A DNA stretch of 64,000 nucleotides from Lignipirellula cremea (GTDB taxonomy: Bacteria; Planctomycetota; Planctomycetia; Pirellulales; Pirellulaceae), in NCBI RefSeq assembly GCF_007751035.1, contig NZ_CP036433.1, positions 1,097,001 through 1,161,000 on the forward strand, given 5' to 3'. The notes beneath the pieces are model-generated. The model made no database searches. It was not told the DNA's origin and saw nothing but the letters and a program-made list of their open reading frames with translations. The translations under genes were made by a program, and so were the position numbers. Positions 37,089-49,004 of this stretch are shown piece by piece; position 1 is the stretch's first letter; every line of letters starts with the position of its first letter.

Positions 37089-38471
37089 TCAAGAGCGGGG
37101 GAAGGCGGGCGAATCCCAGGCGTACGGCGGTCCTGTTCTTCCATCGTCGCGGGCGAGCGGACTCGGTTCCTGCGGTGCGGCCGCAGGTTGCGAGGCAGCG
37201 AAGTAAACGGCCTGGGAAAGCGCGGCGCACGTCATGACGGGGCCGAACAGCGGGTTTGTCATGCCGGACTCAGAGAACGAGTTCAGCAGGCCAAAAGCGC
37301 ACATGCCAAAAGCAAAGCTGTAAGTGGCGTCGCCCGACTTCAGGTACATACGGGCCGTTGTCGCCATGCCGGCAAGCACCGCCGCCAGCAGCAGTCCCGC
37401 GCCGATCAGTCCGACGCTGAGTGTCGTTTCCAGATAGCCGTTGTGGGCTTCGCGAATGGCCCATTGCATTTCATCGGTAATGGCGTCGATATGATCGGCC
37501 GTCCAGAACGATTGAAAGCCATAGCCCTGCAGGGGCCGGGCGGCGATGTAGTAGCTGAGCTCCGTCCACAACGGAGCGCGGCCGGTGAGCGAATGGGCGT
37601 CTTCGGCGCGACCCAGCAGCACCAGGTCGGAAACGTCCGACGCCTTCATGCCGTTGAGTTCGACGAACATCATGCCCAATGACAACACCCAGGCGATCGA
37701 CAGTCCGGCGACAAACTTGAACCGGCTGGAGGTGTGCAGCATCCAGATCATTCCCAGGGCGAACAGCAGGCCAGCGGCCGAACCTCGCGATTTGGTGAGG
37801 ATCAGGAACAACAGGCCCACCGCGAACAGGCCATAGCAGGCGGTTTTCCACGAGGGAACTTTCCGGGCCAGACAGATGGCGGACAGGCATAAGGCGGTGA
37901 GCGACATGCCCTGGGTGTTCGGGTGCTGGGTGCCGGAAAAGCGATAGTCGCCCGACCAGGGCTTGAAAGTGCCCAGGGCAATCTCGGCGCCAATGCCGAT
38001 CAACAGGCAGACACTGGTGCAGATCAGCACGAGCAGGCAGATTTGTTCACCGCTCATCCGCCGGCCGATGCCGAGCGCCGCCAGGAAGCAGCAGCCGATC
38101 ACCACCAGGCGACGGATCGTCATGCCGGCGTCGACCGACCACAGCACGCTCGCTCCAGCCCACAGCAGAAAGGCAATCGCCAGTCCGCCGGCCAGCGTTA
38201 TCCGCCAGGGACGCGCTTCGGCGCCCAGCAGCAGGAACAGACCGATACCTGCCAGCGACAGGAAGACAAGTCGCCGCACGGTATCGCCGCCGCCGGCGGC
38301 CTGTTCCATCTCGGCCGCGGTCTGCGTGAACGCCTCGGTTTGCGAGGTGGTCACGCTGTGGTCGGTCATATAAAACGCGAAGAAGATCACGCACAGCGCC
38401 GCCGCGAACAGTCCGGGCGAAAGCTCGCCAGACGGCGTGGAGGGAACAGCGGAAGCAGCGGGCGAGATCAT
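37089..38471 (-). CDS. O-antigen ligase / Wzy-type polymerase
   Basis: About 460 aa. Ten or more hydrophobic segments and a long loop with FSGTQHPNTQGMSLTAL and LTGRAPLWTELSYYIAARPLQGYGFQ, features of the Wzy_C/O-antigen ligase family. It is probably the polymerase that joins repeat units on the periplasmic face of the inner membrane, although a ligase cannot be excluded. The ATG at 38471 is chosen over the TTG at 38486. Confidence 0.87.
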   Translation of the reverse strand: MISPAASAVPSTPSGELSPGLFAAALCVIFFAFYMTDHSVTTSQTEAFTQTAAEMEQAAGGGDTVRRLVFLSLAGIGLFLLLGAEARPWRITLAGGLAIAFLLWAGASVLWSVDAGMTIRRLVVIGCCFLAALGIGRRMSGEQICLLVLICTSVCLLIGIGAEIALGTFKPWSGDYRFSGTQHPNTQGMSLTALCLSAICLARKVPSWKTACYGLFAVGLLFLILTKSRGSAAGLLFALGMIWMLHTSSRFKFVAGLSIAWVLSLGMMFVELNGMKASDVSDLVLLGRAEDAHSLTGRAPLWTELSYYIAARPLQGYGFQSFWTADHIDAITDEMQWAIREAHNGYLETTLSVGLIGAGLLLAAVLAGMATTARMYLKSGDATYSFAFGMCAFGLLNSFSESGMTNPLFGPVMTCAALSQAVYFAASQPAAAPQEPSPLARDDGRTGPPYAWDSPAFPRS

Positions 38472-38531
38472 AGACAGGCGAATCAATCAGAAATGGAGCA
38501 CAACGGCGGAAGCTGGCTGCCCACTACTGGC

Positions 38532-39890
38532 CTAGGCAGGAAGGGGAGCCGGCCGCAAACGCTGCAGCGAATAACCCAGCACCAGAAAGCGAATCATCGC
38601 GTCCAGGCTGTTCGCCGTAAGTGTTGCAAGCGCCGCGCCAAACACGCCCCACAGCGGCACAAAAATGACCGCGGCAATGATCGAAACGACCAGGGAAGCG
38701 ACATCCGCAATGAAGTTCACTTGCGGTCGGTCAATCGCCCAAAGTCCGTTCCCTGCAACCATTTTCAGGCTGTTGGCCCACATCGCAAACGCGTACAGAG
38801 CAAAGATCAGGCCGCCTCCGGCGTAGTCCGCTCCATACACGCCAACCAGGATCGAATCGCCGGCGACGAGCGCCGCCAGGCTGAATCCGCCGATGCAAAA
38901 AGTGAACACGGCGACGGCTTTTAGCAACACGCGTAACATGTCGCGGGTTCCGCCGTCGACGTACGCCTGGGCCGCTTTGGGGGCCAGGTAGTTACAGAAC
39001 CCCAGCACAAAGGTGTTGGCCACGCCGACCAGCGTATTGCAGGCCGCCATCAGTCCCGCCGCCGCCGCGCCATGACCGGCCGCAACCAGCCAGGGCAGCA
39101 CCAGCGGAGCCGAGCAGCCGACCAGTTGTCCCGCCAGCGCCCAGCGTCCAAACTTCCAGTTCTCCCGCCAGTCCGTAAGCACGTTCGCCGCTGAAAAAAC
39201 AACCGGCTGCACACGCATCGCAAACCATCCGCCCGCCGCCACGGCGCAGGCCAACCCCATCGCCAGATAAACCGCAGGGATAGAAATCTGGCCGTCCCAG
39301 GCGAACACGATCAGCGCTCCCACCTGGGTGATGGATACCAGCAGATCGACCAGAATGACCGCTTTGACCTGGAACCGGGCAAAGCTGAGTCGGCGAATAA
39401 ATTCGCGCAGCAACAGGAACGGAACTACGCCCGCCAGCATCAGCAGCGACGGCGTCAGTTCCGGCTGGATCGCTCCCAGCACCATCGCCAGCCACATACC
39501 CAGCAGGGCGATCACCGTGCCGGCGGAAAACAGCATTTGATGCGCGAGCACGCTGCCTGTGTACCGCGGGATCTGCGCTTCGTCCCGGCGAGGGGCGTAA
39601 ATCGTGTAGGGCCCGCTGACGATCTGATCCTGGATACCGCGGGCAAAATAGAGCACGCTGAGCACCAGGAAGTACACGCCCAGGTCGTCGACCGATCCAT
39701 AACGGCCAATAATCACGCTGGTGGCGAAGTTCGCCGCGCTCACAATGCCCTGGTCAAAAATGGCCGCCACTCCCGAGTGGGAAAGCAGTCCCAGCAGCCG
39801 ACCGCGCCACGACGGCCCCGGCGCGCGTTCCCGATGCCGGGGAGAAACGTTGCTGGCCAGCGGGACAACCTGGGGAGCCATTTTGAGCAT
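38532..39890 (-). CDS. Wzx-type polysaccharide flippase (MATE/MOP superfamily)
   Basis: About 452 aa with about 12 to 14 hydrophobic segments. The N-terminal region (GIVSAANFATSVIIGRYGSVDDLGVYFL) is typical of Wzx/RfbX flippases. It moves undecaprenyl-linked repeat units across the inner membrane. ATG codons at 39890 and 39881 are both possible. The deacetylase gene upstream ends at 39901, only ten bases before. Confidence 0.87.
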   Translation of the reverse strand: MLKMAPQVVPLASNVSPRHRERAPGPSWRGRLLGLLSHSGVAAIFDQGIVSAANFATSVIIGRYGSVDDLGVYFLVLSVLYFARGIQDQIVSGPYTIYAPRRDEAQIPRYTGSVLAHQMLFSAGTVIALLGMWLAMVLGAIQPELTPSLLMLAGVVPFLLLREFIRRLSFARFQVKAVILVDLLVSITQVGALIVFAWDGQISIPAVYLAMGLACAVAAGGWFAMRVQPVVFSAANVLTDWRENWKFGRWALAGQLVGCSAPLVLPWLVAAGHGAAAAGLMAACNTLVGVANTFVLGFCNYLAPKAAQAYVDGGTRDMLRVLLKAVAVFTFCIGGFSLAALVAGDSILVGVYGADYAGGGLIFALYAFAMWANSLKMVAGNGLWAIDRPQVNFIADVASLVVSIIAAVIFVPLWGVFGAALATLTANSLDAMIRFLVLGYSLQRLRPAPLPA

Positions 39891-39900
39891 CGGGGCTTTC

Positions 39901-40887
39901 TCAAGCAGGTTGACGGCGAGAGTTCCGCAAAGATTCCCGCAGCCGACGAAGCCGGGGGAAGCCGAACCAGCCGCCCAGTTTGCCGGCCAGCGTGGCGGCC
40001 GTATCTTTCTGTTCGGCGGTAAAACGGCCCCATTCAAAGGGATTGCGTTCGGGCCCGATCAGTTCGCTTTCGGTCGAAAGTCCGCAACGAGCGCCTGCCT
40101 CGCGAGCCGCTTCCGCCAGCGACCCGCCGGCAAAACCCAGACGCACCGTGCCATAAGGAAAGGCGAAAGTCGGATGCTCAATGCCGAACTTATTACGCAA
40201 CACTTCAAAGCAGATCGCCAGGTCGTGCCGCAGCGCCTTGGGGCGACCACGGAAATCGCCATGGGAATGGGTGTGGGCGCCCAGTTCGATCAGTCCGCTG
40301 GCCTGCAGTTCCAGGCACTGCTCGGTCGAAAGCGGCCGCCAGGAATCCAGCGGCGCCCGGCGGGATCCGGCCATCGTCCAGTCGTCGGAAGGAAAAGGAT
40401 CCACGCTATCCAGATACTGGGTCGCCAAAAAAATCGTAGCCGGCACCTGCAGTTCCTGCAGGATCGGCAGCGCAAGCGTGATGTTGTTCTCGTAACCGTC
40501 GTCGAACGTAACCACAAAGGCTTTGCGAGGGATCGGCTCGCCCGCCTCATACGCATCGAGCGCCTGGCCCAGCGACCAGGGCTCGAAGCCCCGTTCCCGC
40601 AAGCCTGACAGCTGTTCTCTTAACCGGGCGGGCGTCACGTTCCAGGTTGGTTCGGGCAAGCCACGCGGTTGCTCCGCGACGCGATGGTACATCAGAATGC
40701 CAAAAGCCTCGGCGCGGCGGGGCCCGAGGAGGCGCCCCATCCACTGGGCTGCCGTGCGAAAAGTCCCGCTCTTGGCGCGCCGCACCAGGCTGCGCAACAA
40801 ACCCGACGGCGCGGCTCCACAAAGCGGAGGCGCTGGAGCCAGGTCGACAGGTCCGGCGGCCAGTTCGGGCGATGAATCGTGCGACAT
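39901..40887 (-). CDS. Polysaccharide deacetylase (NodB/CE4)
   Basis: About 328 aa. After 60 variable residues comes ILMYHRVAE, then the NodB signature VVTFDDGYENN and the metal/catalytic block ELGAHTHSHGDF, then PTFAFPYGT. CE4 enzymes deacetylate N-acetylated sugars, here probably in the exopolysaccharide. No signal peptide is seen, so it may act on lipid-linked precursors or be XrtA/PEP-CTERM-type family (tentative). It lies 54 bases downstream of the sugar-transferase gene. Confidence 0.9.
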   Translation of the reverse strand: MSHDSSPELAAGPVDLAPAPPLCGAAPSGLLRSLVRRAKSGTFRTAAQWMGRLLGPRRAEAFGILMYHRVAEQPRGLPEPTWNVTPARLREQLSGLRERGFEPWSLGQALDAYEAGEPIPRKAFVVTFDDGYENNITLALPILQELQVPATIFLATQYLDSVDPFPSDDWTMAGSRRAPLDSWRPLSTEQCLELQASGLIELGAHTHSHGDFRGRPKALRHDLAICFEVLRNKFGIEHPTFAFPYGTVRLGFAGGSLAEAAREAGARCGLSTESELIGPERNPFEWGRFTAEQKDTAATLAGKLGGWFGFPRLRRLRESLRNSRRQPA

Positions 40888-40941
40888 CTGCTTCCTCAAA
40901 ACCAGGGGAGCGCCGGCAAACGACCGGCAAAGGCTTCGCGA

Positions 40942-42027
40942 CTAAACCGAAGCGCGATGCGTCAAAACGCGAAAGGCGGTGCGGGCGATCAACTGCACGT
41001 CTTCCAGCGGACCGCGTCGCCCGATATAGCGAATATCCATCCGCATCCATTCGGCAAAACTGACGCGGCGCCCGCCGTCCAGTTGCCAGATGCAGGTCAG
41101 GCCGGGAGTCACTTCCAGCCGGCGCCGTTGCCAGCCCTGGCAGCCAGCCGACTCGTCACAGGGCAGCGGTCGCGGTCCCACCAGCGACATTTCGCCTTTG
41201 AGCACATTCCACAATTGCGGCAGCTCATCAATGCACGACTTGCGCAGAAAACTTCCCAGCGGTGTGATCCGCGGGTCGTTCTGCATTTTGAATGCCGGGC
41301 CGTCCTGCTCGCTGAATTCCCGCAGGGCCGCCTTGCGGGCTTCGGCATCGATATACATGGTGCGGAATTTGTAGATCAGAAAGGGGCGACCGCCCAGGCC
41401 GTCCCGGGGTTGCGTAAATACGATCGGACCCGGCGATGTCAGTTTGATCAGCACGGCCGCCAGCAACAAAATGGGCGAGACCAGCACCAGACCCAGAACC
41501 GAACCGACAATATCCAGGCAGCGTTTCCAGAACGGGGTGGGACGAATAAACAGCGACTCCAGCGGCCGCACCTCCTGGGCGTGTCCGCCAGAAGAATCGT
41601 CATCGTCATCGGAATCGGCATCCTGCGGGGCAGCCTTCGCCGCATCCTCCGCCGACAAGGGATGGATGAAAATTTCGCAGTCGGGCGCCTTTATGTTTTC
41701 GCCGCATGCTTCCGTCAAAGACTGGGCGAGCAGCCTGGCGCCTTTGATGTCCGTATCGGGCAGTAGCACGCCCAGTCGACGCCGATCGAGCAAACCGACC
41801 TCGTCGGTGCCGCGGACACGATTCAGCAGCAGCGTCAGGAACTGTTCGATATCGCGACGCATGCTTTTCTGGGAGTCAAACTGGAAAACCAGCAACCCAA
41901 AGGTCTGGCCCGAGCGGTTGCTGCGGCTTTGTTCGCGTTCCAAAGCGGAGCGAAAAGAGTCAGACGAAGCACGGTCGAAAAGTCCAAGTTGTATCGAAGT
42001 GCGAGGGCGAACGCTGGGATATCGCAT
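40942..42027 (-). CDS. Initiating sugar-phosphate transferase with GGDEF-like N-terminal domain
   Basis: 361 aa. The C-terminal two-thirds is a bacterial sugar transferase (WcaJ/RfbP type): KRCLDIVGSVLGL, one membrane helix, YKFRTM, DELPQLWNVLKGEMSLVGPRP and the CIWQLDGG ending. It starts repeat-unit synthesis on undecaprenyl phosphate. The N-terminal 130 residues replace the usual four membrane helices. They resemble a degenerate GGDEF domain (FGLLVFQFD ... RVRGTDEVGLLDRRRLGVLLPDT), without the GGDEF motif itself. A run of five Asp residues in the linker (DSDDDDDSSGG) is unusual. Transcribed with Wzz and the CpsD-like gene. Confidence 0.87.
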   Translation of the reverse strand: MRYPSVRPRTSIQLGLFDRASSDSFRSALEREQSRSNRSGQTFGLLVFQFDSQKSMRRDIEQFLTLLLNRVRGTDEVGLLDRRRLGVLLPDTDIKGARLLAQSLTEACGENIKAPDCEIFIHPLSAEDAAKAAPQDADSDDDDDSSGGHAQEVRPLESLFIRPTPFWKRCLDIVGSVLGLVLVSPILLLAAVLIKLTSPGPIVFTQPRDGLGGRPFLIYKFRTMYIDAEARKAALREFSEQDGPAFKMQNDPRITPLGSFLRKSCIDELPQLWNVLKGEMSLVGPRPLPCDESAGCQGWQRRRLEVTPGLTCIWQLDGGRRVSFAEWMRMDIRYIGRRGPLEDVQLIARTAFRVLTHRASV

Positions 42028-42098
42028 GGGGATAATTCGATGAAAGAGAGCGAAGAAAAAAAGGGGCCGCCTGGGTCTTTGCTTAGCGTGGATTTTTT

Positions 42099-42749
42099 TT
42101 ATGCGTCGTTTTTGTTGAGCACCGCGCCGAGCACGGTCGTCTGGGATTCGTCCAGGCGTCGTTTCGCCTGGACGACCACATCGGTTCGGGCGCGGGCCGC
42201 CTCCACCACAAACAAAACCCCCTGCAGGGCCGGCGCCAGCATCAGGCAGGAGCTGAACTCTTCGGCGGGAGGTAAATCAAAAATTACCAGGTCAAAACGC
42301 TCCTGCAGACTTTCGACCAGTCGTTCGACTTCCTGTCGGTCCAGGTGCGGATTGAAACGCTGGGCGCGTCCTGCCGGCAATACCCACAGGTTTTTCAAGG
42401 GCGTTTCCTGCACACAGTCGTGCGTCGCCAGCGAACTATGGAACGCTTCCTGCAGGCCGGGCGATCGAGCCACGCCAAACAGGTGCGCCTGGGACGGATT
42501 CATGGTGTTGGCGTCGACCAGGACAACGCGACGTCTTTCTGCAGCCGACATCGCCAGATTGGCGGCAATCGTACTGACGCCCTCGCCCGAGGTCGCGCTG
42601 GTGACGCCCAGGGTTCGCAAGGCAGAAGAGGATTCTCCACAGGCGGACGACAGGCGCCGCAACAAAGTGGCGTAGTAAGCGGGAAGTTCGTCGTTCCGGG
42701 CGACCGCAGAAGCGGCCTCGGAAGCGGAAGTGGTCGTGCGATGGATCAT
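42099..42749 (-). CDS. CpsD/CapB-like tyrosine-kinase-type ATPase with altered Walker A
   Basis: 216 aa. MinD/BY-kinase fold: TSATSGEGVST (residues 50-60), AANLAMSAAERRRVVLVDAN (Walker A') and DLVIFDLPP (Walker B). The Walker A Lys, which should be at position 58, is Val. There is no Tyr-rich C-terminal tail. It is encoded next to a Wzz protein, the usual partner that activates BY-kinases. Inference: a regulator of chain length, but the changed P-loop makes kinase activity doubtful. The gene starts 84 bases after the Wzz stop codon. Confidence 0.87.
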   Translation of the reverse strand: MIHRTTTSASEAASAVARNDELPAYYATLLRRLSSACGESSSALRTLGVTSATSGEGVSTIAANLAMSAAERRRVVLVDANTMNPSQAHLFGVARSPGLQEAFHSSLATHDCVQETPLKNLWVLPAGRAQRFNPHLDRQEVERLVESLQERFDLVIFDLPPAEEFSSCLMLAPALQGVLFVVEAARARTDVVVQAKRRLDESQTTVLGAVLNKNDA

Positions 42750-42833
42750 GCCGGAAACCTTCTTTCGGATTGACGATTCCTGAACAGCGGAAGCAGGGGC
42801 AGACGCTCCGCTTCCGTGAAACGTTCCTGCGTC

Positions 42834-44366
42834 CTAGTTCAACAAAGTGGACCCGGGAGAGACGCGTGGCAGCGACAGAAACACGGGGACCGATAATTGC
42901 GATTGCACCTCTTCCACCGAAGTTAGCGAAGGGCTCAAAAATTCCGACAGCAAAGCAACACCCAAAGCACTGGTCAGGCCGAAGATCAGGCCAAAGCCCC
43001 CCACCATGGTCCGTTTGGGGCTGATCGGCTTGGCCACGTAATTGGCACGCTGCAATATATTTACGTTAGAAATTCGCTGGCTGTCGATCGCGTTGTCCAG
43101 GCGGGACTGCTCCAGCTTCCCGGCATAGTCCCTCCAGGCGTTTTCGGCCTGCTGGACTTCACGCTCCATCGCCGCAAGCTGAACTTCGTGATGGTTCAGC
43201 AAACGCAGTTCGGCCAGCGCCGTTTCGTACTGCGACCGCAGCTCCGTCACTCGGGCGGCAAACGAGGCCGCTTTGGCCCGCTCGCTGAGTAATTCCTGTT
43301 CCAGCTTTTCCCGCGCCGGATTGGCGCCTTCGGTGCGCTGCACGCGGGCGACCGGCTGTTCATCGAGGATTTTCTGAGAGTTCGCCACTTCGTACTGCAT
43401 GGCGATCACCTCAGGATGGAGATCCGTGTACTTGGAACGCAATTCCGCAAGTCGAGTCTGGCGGATATACAACTGGTGCCGCATCTGGTCGGCTGCCTGG
43501 TTGGGAAAACCACTGGTCTCCGCCGACAAACGACGTTCGGGCAACCCCTCAATCGATTCCTCGAGCGAAGCAATGCCCCCCCGAGCCGTGGCGAGATCGG
43601 TCTCCGCCATCACAATGCTGGACTCGACGGAACTGATTTGCCCCTGCAGCGAGGACCGACGTCCCTCAATGGAAGCGACGCCGATGGCGTTTTTAGCGTC
43701 GCGGAAGGCGTCGCTTACCGATTTCAACTTGCTCTTGGCCGCCGCCTCTTGGGCGACAAAAAATTCATACGACCCCAGCGTGCGATTAACGCGGGCATGC
43801 TCCCGCAGATAGGAATCCAAAAAAGCGTTTGTCACAGCCTGCGCCAGTTCCGGCGAGCCGGCCTTGTATCGCAAGGTAACGATGGTTGTCTTGCGGGGAG
43901 CAAAAACTCCGAAGGAATCCTTGACCACTTTGACAGCCTCCTCAAAGTCCGCAGAATGGGAAACGGCAATCGGTGGCGGCTCTGTGAGACTGACCGAACG
44001 CACTTCCAGAGACTGTGGATTGATCCTGCTCTCGCCCAAAACCACTTTGGCGCCCAGCTGCGAGACGACCTGTTCCGCAAGAGTGCGGCTATCCAGGACT
44101 TCCACGATCGAATTCATTTCGACCTCTCGAGATTCCTGCACCGAAATGGATTGCTGGGTGTTCACCGTGGGATCGACCGAAAGCACCGAACGCCCCAGCT
44201 TCACAAACAGCTTCGCTTCCGACATGTAAGTTCGAGGCCAAAAAATGAGTGCCGCGATTGTCAGAAGCCCGACGGCCGAAAGCACGGCAAAAGACCGTCG
44301 CCAGTGACGTCGACAAGCGCGGAGGACCGTGGCGGGGGTCAAAGGCATCGGCGAGAAACGCGACAT
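42834..44366 (-). CDS. Wzz-type chain-length determinant
   Basis: About 510 aa. Two membrane segments at the ends (about 35-55 and 455-475) enclose a long coiled-coil periplasmic region with helical heptads (RAKAASFAARVTELRSQYE). The C-terminal AKPISPKRTMVGGFGLIFGL is a Wzz/GumC-like signature. It sets polymer length with the CpsD-like protein. It is the first gene of the minus-strand polysaccharide operon and probably carries its promoter upstream (44391-44736). The ATG at 44366 is preferred to 44390. Confidence 0.9.
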   Translation of the reverse strand: MSRFSPMPLTPATVLRACRRHWRRSFAVLSAVGLLTIAALIFWPRTYMSEAKLFVKLGRSVLSVDPTVNTQQSISVQESREVEMNSIVEVLDSRTLAEQVVSQLGAKVVLGESRINPQSLEVRSVSLTEPPPIAVSHSADFEEAVKVVKDSFGVFAPRKTTIVTLRYKAGSPELAQAVTNAFLDSYLREHARVNRTLGSYEFFVAQEAAAKSKLKSVSDAFRDAKNAIGVASIEGRRSSLQGQISSVESSIVMAETDLATARGGIASLEESIEGLPERRLSAETSGFPNQAADQMRHQLYIRQTRLAELRSKYTDLHPEVIAMQYEVANSQKILDEQPVARVQRTEGANPAREKLEQELLSERAKAASFAARVTELRSQYETALAELRLLNHHEVQLAAMEREVQQAENAWRDYAGKLEQSRLDNAIDSQRISNVNILQRANYVAKPISPKRTMVGGFGLIFGLTSALGVALLSEFLSPSLTSVEEVQSQLSVPVFLSLPRVSPGSTLLN

Positions 44367-44390
44367 CGTGTACGAACTCCAGGAGTGCAA

Positions 44391-44736
44391 AACGGAAACA
44401 ACGCCGCAGAGAACTCAAACAGTGACCCGAAAAAATTCCATTCCAGCATTAGCAAGTTCGAGTGTGCTTCACACTCTCTAACGCGCCAAAGAGAAACAGC
44501 CCGGAACCGCGAATTTTGGAAGGGGATACCAGGGGTCCTAACGGACATGCGGATTAATCCGTCGACACTCCGCAAAAAATCTGCAATTGTTTCAAAAAAG
44601 CAACATCCGCCAGAGGGCTCGAATGCCTGAATGGCAGGAAATCAACACGCTTAACGCCGCTTCCATCGCCCGCGCACGAAAAAACGCACGCCAAAAGACG
44701 TGCGTTCAGAGCGACGATACCAGGTGTGGCGATCGG
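44391..44736. promoter_or_regulatory. Upstream region of the polysaccharide operon
   Basis: A 346-base spacer. It contains the perfect 12-mer palindrome CGGATTAATCCG (44550-44561) and a hairpin GAGTGTG-CTT-CACACTC near 44461-44478. The palindrome is a candidate operator for the operon starting at 44366. A clear promoter could not be placed. The DJ-1 gene terminator overlaps the left part (44678-44707). Confidence 0.4.
44678..44707 (-). terminator. Terminator after the DJ-1/PfpI gene
   Basis: On the minus strand an eight-base perfect stem AACGCACG ... CGTGCGTT is followed by a run of T residues. It starts 30 bases beyond the gene's stop. Confidence 0.75.
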
Positions 44737-45267
44737 TCAGGACAGAACCGTAAGAATGCCACGGCAGAAGTCGGGCAAATCATCTGGTTTTCGGCTGGAA
44801 ACAAAGATTCCATCGATCACCACGGCAGCGTCCTCCCAGACGGCCCCCGCGTTGATGAGGTCATCCTTGATGCCAGGGGAGCCTGTCACACGCACGTCCC
44901 GATATACGCCAGCCGAAATGGGGATCCAGCCGCCGTGGCAGATCGCGGCGACTAGCTTCTTGGCCGCGACGAAATCACGTACGAGCCGGAGCACATGACC
45001 GTCCCGACGAAGTTTATCCGGCATGAACCCGCCGGGGACGACCAACCCGTCAAACTGATCGGCTTCCATCTCTGAAATAGAGGCGTCGGCGACACACGGA
45101 TAGCCATGCTTGCCGGCGTAGCTCTGTCCTGATTCAGGGCCCGCGACAACGACCGTGGCGCCGGCCTCCTGAAGTCTCAGTTTGGGATACCAGAGCTCCA
45201 GATCTTCGTAGATATCCCCGACAAAAAATAAAATACGCTTTTCAGCCAATGGTAACTCAGCAGACAT
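44737..45267 (-). CDS. DJ-1/PfpI family protein
   Basis: 176 aa. The nucleophile elbow AAICHGGW places Cys110 next to His111; Glu21 or Glu24 in DIYEDLELWYP is the acidic partner, and LVVPGGFMPDKLR is the typical loop. The family includes intracellular proteases, deglycases and stress proteins; the exact activity is uncertain. It lies between the polysaccharide operon and the rRNA operon, has its own terminator, and its start is about 185 bases from the 5S terminator. Confidence 0.93.
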   Translation of the reverse strand: MSAELPLAEKRILFFVGDIYEDLELWYPKLRLQEAGATVVVAGPESGQSYAGKHGYPCVADASISEMEADQFDGLVVPGGFMPDKLRRDGHVLRLVRDFVAAKKLVAAICHGGWIPISAGVYRDVRVTGSPGIKDDLINAGAVWEDAAVVIDGIFVSSRKPDDLPDFCRGILTVLS

Positions 45268-45451
45268 GAGCGCCTCGCAAGGAATAAGACCGTTCGGGCC
45301 CTACGGAAGAACTGGAAAGAAGAGTAGCTGGACTCTGGCTGCAGCCTTCGGCTGCTCAGGAGATGAGTTCCCGTGATCCAATCGCCTGTATTGTAGCGAT
45401 AGCCTGATTCTGGGCCAGAAAGGCGTTGTTGGGATTTAGAAGCGACGCAAT

Positions 45452-45482
45452 AAAAAAACCCTCCCGCGAACGGGAGGGTTTA
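45452..45482 (-). terminator. Terminator of the 23S-5S rRNA operon
   Basis: On the minus strand ACCCTCCC-GTTCGC-GGGAGGGT followed by seven T residues, immediately after the 5S rRNA. Confidence 0.92.
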
Positions 45483-45489
45483 TAAAAGA

Positions 45490-45597
<108 letters not shown>

Positions 45598-45628
45598 AAC
45601 CCGGTGGACGGTAAAGCCCGACCGGGTT

Positions 45629-45668
45629 TGATCTCTGACTGGTTGTGTAAAACTCGATGGCTATCTTA
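45629..45668 (-). other. 3' arm of the 23S processing stem
   Basis: This stretch of the 23S-5S spacer is the reverse complement of a leader segment at 48822-48864. Shared blocks include GATCTCTGAC, TGGTTGTGTAAAAC and GATGGC. In the precursor the two would pair around 23S, as RNase III substrates do. Confidence 0.65.
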
Positions 45669-45697
45669 ATTGACTCTACTATGTTGACAAGCAAAAG

Positions 45698-48594
<2,897 letters not shown>

Positions 48595-48821
48595 TTTCCA
48601 ATCACTATCGCTTAACCGGAGTTAGTTGATAGCCAACGAATCGTGTTCAATATCGTGCAAGTAACCCAACGCTTGCCAGCGTTGTCTACGAGATAACGAT
48701 TCTCGTCTGCACTAACCAGCCACTACAGCCGATTAGATGCGCTACATTTTAGAGTCGTGAGAACAAAAAGCAGAATCTTACTGACAGTAAACTGTCAGGT
48801 AGAAACTGCATCTATTCGTAT

Positions 48822-48864
48822 AAAGATGCCATCTACGTTTTACACAACCAAATTGTCAAAGATC
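48822..48864 (-). other. 5' arm of the 23S processing stem
   Basis: Leader segment complementary to 45629-45668. The minus strand contains GATCTTTGAC, TGGTTGTGTAAAAC and GATGGC in the same order as the complement of the spacer. A separate hairpin, CTGACAGT-AA-ACTGTCAG, lies just downstream at 48781-48798. Confidence 0.65.
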
Positions 48865-48915
48865 ATTGAGAAGCCGATCGCCGAAGCGATTGGTTTCTCG
48901 CCACCACATGGATGG

Positions 48916-48959
48916 GACTTAAGCGAGTCGTTTCGCGGTGCGAATGATTCGCTTAAGTC
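48916..48959 (-). other. Hairpin at the 5' end of the rRNA leader
   Basis: A long inverted repeat: GACTTAAGCGA on one side and TCGCTTAAGTC on the other, with a nested TTCGC-GGT-GCGAA. If the promoter at 48975 is used, it begins within about ten bases of the transcript start. Confidence 0.6.
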
Positions 48960-48974
48960 TCAGCCACGATTCCT

Positions 48975-49004
48975 TTTATAGTCTCAAGTCTCAGTCGGCT
49001 TCAA
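48975..49004 (-). promoter_or_regulatory. Candidate sigma-70 promoter of the 23S-5S operon
   Basis: Minus-strand TTGAAG (48999-49004), an 18-base spacer and TATAAA (48975-48980). A-rich sequence upstream could act as an UP element. The position fits a transcript that includes the 5' hairpin and processing stem. Confidence 0.5.
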
